Of a stretch of 59,433 nucleotides of DNA, positions 57,987 to 59,433 are shown one piece after another. Location: positions 1-59,433 of the forward strand of contig JAFDYY010000014.1 in the NCBI GenBank assembly GCA_018267195.1, read 5' to 3'. The first letter of the stretch is position 1. Every line of letters starts with the position of its first letter. Source of the stretch: Bacteroidota bacterium. GTDB taxonomy: Bacteria; Bacteroidota; Bacteroidia; Cytophagales; Cyclobacteriaceae. The position numbers and the translations under genes are program-made. The notes under the pieces were generated by a model, which had not been told where the DNA came from, did no database searches, and worked only from the letters and a program-made list of their open reading frames with translations.

Positions 57987-58973
57987 ATGGAAAATTTTGC
58001 TTTTATTTTTATTGTGTTCCTGTGCATTATCGGCTTCTTTATGTTCATGTACTTTGTGCCGGTAGGCTTGTGGATCACCGCCATCTTTGCCGGAGTAAAA
58101 GTAACCATCGGTGAGCTGATTGGTATGCGCATCCGTAAAGTGCCACCGAGTGTGATTGTGAACTCGCTCATCACCGCTACCAAAGCGGGACTTCAGGTAA
58201 CCACACGCGAACTGGAAACGCACTACCTCGCGGGCGGCAATGTGCCGAATGTAATCCGGGCCTTGATTTCTGCCGATAAGGCAAATATCAATTTAAGTTT
58301 TAAGCAAGCCACGGCCATTGACCTGGCCGGCCGCGATGTATTTGAAGCTGTGCAGATTTCGGTGAACCCCAAAGTGATTAACACCCCGAAGGTGGCAGCC
58401 GTGGCAGCCGATGGCATCCAATTAATTGCCATTGCGCGGGTTACCGTTCGGGCCAGCATTCAGCAACTGGTGGGGGGCGCAGGCGAAGAAACTATTTTGG
58501 CCCGGGTGGGCGAAGGTATTGTTACCTCTATCGGTTCGGCTAAGTCGCATAAAGAAGTGTTGGAGAATCCTGATAAAATTTCAAAATTGGTTTTGTCGCG
58601 TGGGTTAGATGCCGGCACCGCGTTTGAAATTCTTTCCATTGATATTGCCGATGTGGACGTGGGCGCCAACATTGGCGCGAAATTGCAAACCGACCAGGCG
58701 GCTGCCGATTTAAAAGTAGCGGAAGCAAAAGCCGAAGAGCGCAGAGCCATGGCCGTAGCGGTAGAACAGGAGATGAAAGCCAAAGCACAAGAAGCGCGGG
58801 CCAAAGTAATTGAGGCTGAGGCGGAAATCCCCAAATCTATTGCGCAAGCTTTTGTAAACGGCAACCTGGGCATAATGGATTATTACAAAATGCAAAACGT
58901 GCAGGCCGATACAGAGATGCGCCAGTCTATTTCAGGCTCCGGCAAAGGAAGCCAACCCAATACGCAGAAGTAA
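57987..58973 (+). CDS. floA: Flotillin-like scaffold protein FloA
   Basis: A 328-residue FloA (UPF0365/YqfA) protein. Two N-terminal membrane-associated hydrophobic stretches (about 1-45) are followed by the SPFH domain (about 60-220) and an Ala/Glu/Lys-rich coiled-coil region (about 225-300, with repeated [16 protein letters not shown] heptads). It forms membrane microdomain scaffolds affecting secretion and envelope signalling. It is co-transcribed with the NfeD-like gene, then terminated by the hairpin at 58999. Confidence 0.95.
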   Translation: MENFAFIFIVFLCIIGFFMFMYFVPVGLWITAIFAGVKVTIGELIGMRIRKVPPSVIVNSLITATKAGLQVTTRELETHYLAGGNVPNVIRALISADKANINLSFKQATAIDLAGRDVFEAVQISVNPKVINTPKVAAVAADGIQLIAIARVTVRASIQQLVGGAGEETILARVGEGIVTSIGSAKSHKEVLENPDKISKLVLSRGLDAGTAFEILSIDIADVDVGANIGAKLQTDQAAADLKVAEAKAEERRAMAVAVEQEMKAKAQEARAKVIEAEAEIPKSIAQAFVNGNLGIMDYYKMQNVQADTEMRQSISGSGKGSQPNTQK

Positions 58974-58998
58974 TGCAGGGCGTGCAATCCGGCTTCGC

Positions 58999-59025
58999 GG
59001 CTCGCCAGAAGGTGAGCCTTTTTTT
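58999..59025. terminator. Terminator after floA
   Basis: GGCTCGCC (58999-59006) pairs with GGTGAGCC (59011-59018) with one G-T pair and a four-base AGAA loop, followed by seven T residues. It also abuts the stop of the minus-strand gene at 59024. Confidence 0.85.
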
Positions 59026-59269
59026 ACAGACTTAATTTGATCTGGTCAGAATAAAACTTCATGCGCGAATGCGTGCGGTCCAGCAGATCAATTTTATCAA
59101 TCATCGCTTTTTTGTGATTGACAAAGACTTCAATATAATCGTTGCCCAACAGGTATAAATTTATTTTATGGCGGTAATACCGGATGGCCGTAATAAACGT
59201 AGCGTGCCGGTATAACGCCTGCACCTTGTCGTCAAGCGAGCATTTTTTTAATTCCGACCACAAAACCAT
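59024..59269 (-). CDS. Small hypothetical protein
   Basis: An 81-residue soluble-looking protein rich in Tyr, His and basic residues (RHATFITAIRYYRHKINLYLLGNDYIEVFVNHKK). The longer frame in which it lies continues upstream to 59428, but those codons fall in the hairpin repeat, so I place the start at ATG 59269 and regard the rest as non-coding. No family is recognised. It ends at the terminator following floA. Confidence 0.65.
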   Translation of the reverse strand: MVLWSELKKCSLDDKVQALYRHATFITAIRYYRHKINLYLLGNDYIEVFVNHKKAMIDKIDLLDRTHSRMKFYSDQIKLSL

Positions 59270-59342
59270 AGTGTGAAAATACAAAAAAGAGAAAAAACTA
59301 AATACACAAGAGGTTGAGAAGACGGGCTCAGTAGAAAAACAT

Positions 59343-59433
59343 AAACCCAGATGATGCATGAGGGTTGCCTCATCTGCCCAAGGTTTAACCCTGACAATGA
59401 AAATCACCATGAGGTATTTTATCTTCATGGGTT
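59343..59433 (+). repeat. Hairpin repeat, copy A, left-hand part
   Basis: Contains hairpin 1 in reduced form (CAGATGA, 59348-59354, with TCATCTG, 59370-59376), the block TAACCCTGACAATGAAAATCA shared with copy B, and the first arm of hairpin 2 with its inner stem (CCATGA...TCATGG, 59407-59430). The sequence stops in the hairpin; its remaining arm is at bases 3-13 of the window. Confidence 0.85.

Noticed and set aside
59270..59428. N-terminal extension of the last gene (134-codon version)
   Set aside because: The extra codons fall in the hairpin repeat and change abruptly in composition; ATG at 59269 gives a coherent product.
1..59433. Plasmid or phage origin suggested by matching ends
   Set aside because: Many essential single-copy genes (proS, tpiA, folP, lipB, purM) are present and no replication, partition, integrase or structural phage gene is visible.

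Overview
This window is chromosomal DNA of a member of the Bacteroidota, most likely of the order Cytophagales. The evidence is a SusC/Oar-type TonB-dependent receptor with an N-terminal carboxypeptidase-like domain, promoters of the Bacteroidota form TAnnTTTG, rare Shine-Dalgarno sequences, a CcmB/C/D/E/F cytochrome c cluster with a CcmD-family protein, the long Bacteroidota form of PurM, an FAD/FGE-rich soil-type gene set, and single-copy housekeeping genes (tpiA, proS, folP, aroK, lipB, purM). I see no rRNA, tRNA, CRISPR array, transposase or phage gene. The two ends of the window both lie inside the same dispersed hairpin repeat and fit together at exact spacing, so the piece is either a contig cut in that repeat or a circularised assembly product.

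Layout. 0.1-4.9 kb: two envelope proteins of unknown function (a secreted Ig-like protein with a membrane-bound C-terminus, and a membrane-anchored coiled-coil protein), each preceded by the same tandem 11-bp direct repeat, followed by an OmpR-type response regulator and its histidine kinase. 5.0-6.9 kb: a tiny membrane protein, a Crp/Fnr-like palindrome, a repeat copy, a Wzz-like chain-length protein and ccmB. 7.0-14.8 kb: a polysaccharide locus. Its minus-strand operon encodes a 59-residue DPGxGS membrane protein, a fused kinase-like/methyltransferase protein, a membrane-bound alkaline-phosphatase-superfamily enzyme, a Wzy/WaaL-like membrane protein and a zinc-ribbon methyltransferase; on the plus strand are a polyprenyl glycosylphosphotransferase and a family 2 glycosyltransferase. 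14.9-18.9 kb: ccmC-ccmD-ccmE-ccmF. The polysaccharide block thus separates ccmB from the rest of the haem-delivery genes.

19-28 kb: a P-type ATPase, a receiver-like protein lacking all phosphorylation residues, a NarL-type regulator, a lone MoxR ATPase, and a large TonB-dependent receptor. 27-36.4 kb: a nucleoside/peptidoglycan salvage run in one direction (epimerase, LOG-family protein, sarcosine-oxidase-like flavoenzyme, punA, DinB-fold protein, PBP4-type peptidase, family 3 glycosidase, coiled-coil protein, N-formylglutamate amidohydrolase). 36.4-54.5 kb: mainly housekeeping genes (tpiA, proS, aroK, folP, an SPOUT methyltransferase, purM, S9 peptidase, lipB, sugar-phosphate isomerase, yraN) mixed with lipoproteins and outer-membrane proteins, including a Gly/Tyr-rich repetitive secreted protein beside a FadL-like porin. 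54.5-59.4 kb: an M20 amidohydrolase, Rieske ferredoxin, aldo/keto reductase, Cys-rich secreted protein, and the NfeD-flotillin (FloA) pair.

The most promising undescribed material is (i) the polysaccharide operon with the small DPGxGS protein and the kinase-like/methyltransferase fusion, which by analogy to WbdD may cap glycan chains; (ii) the two-component system with two envelope proteins and a shared tandem operator; and (iii) the three-hairpin repeat family that marks the contig ends and one border of the polysaccharide block.
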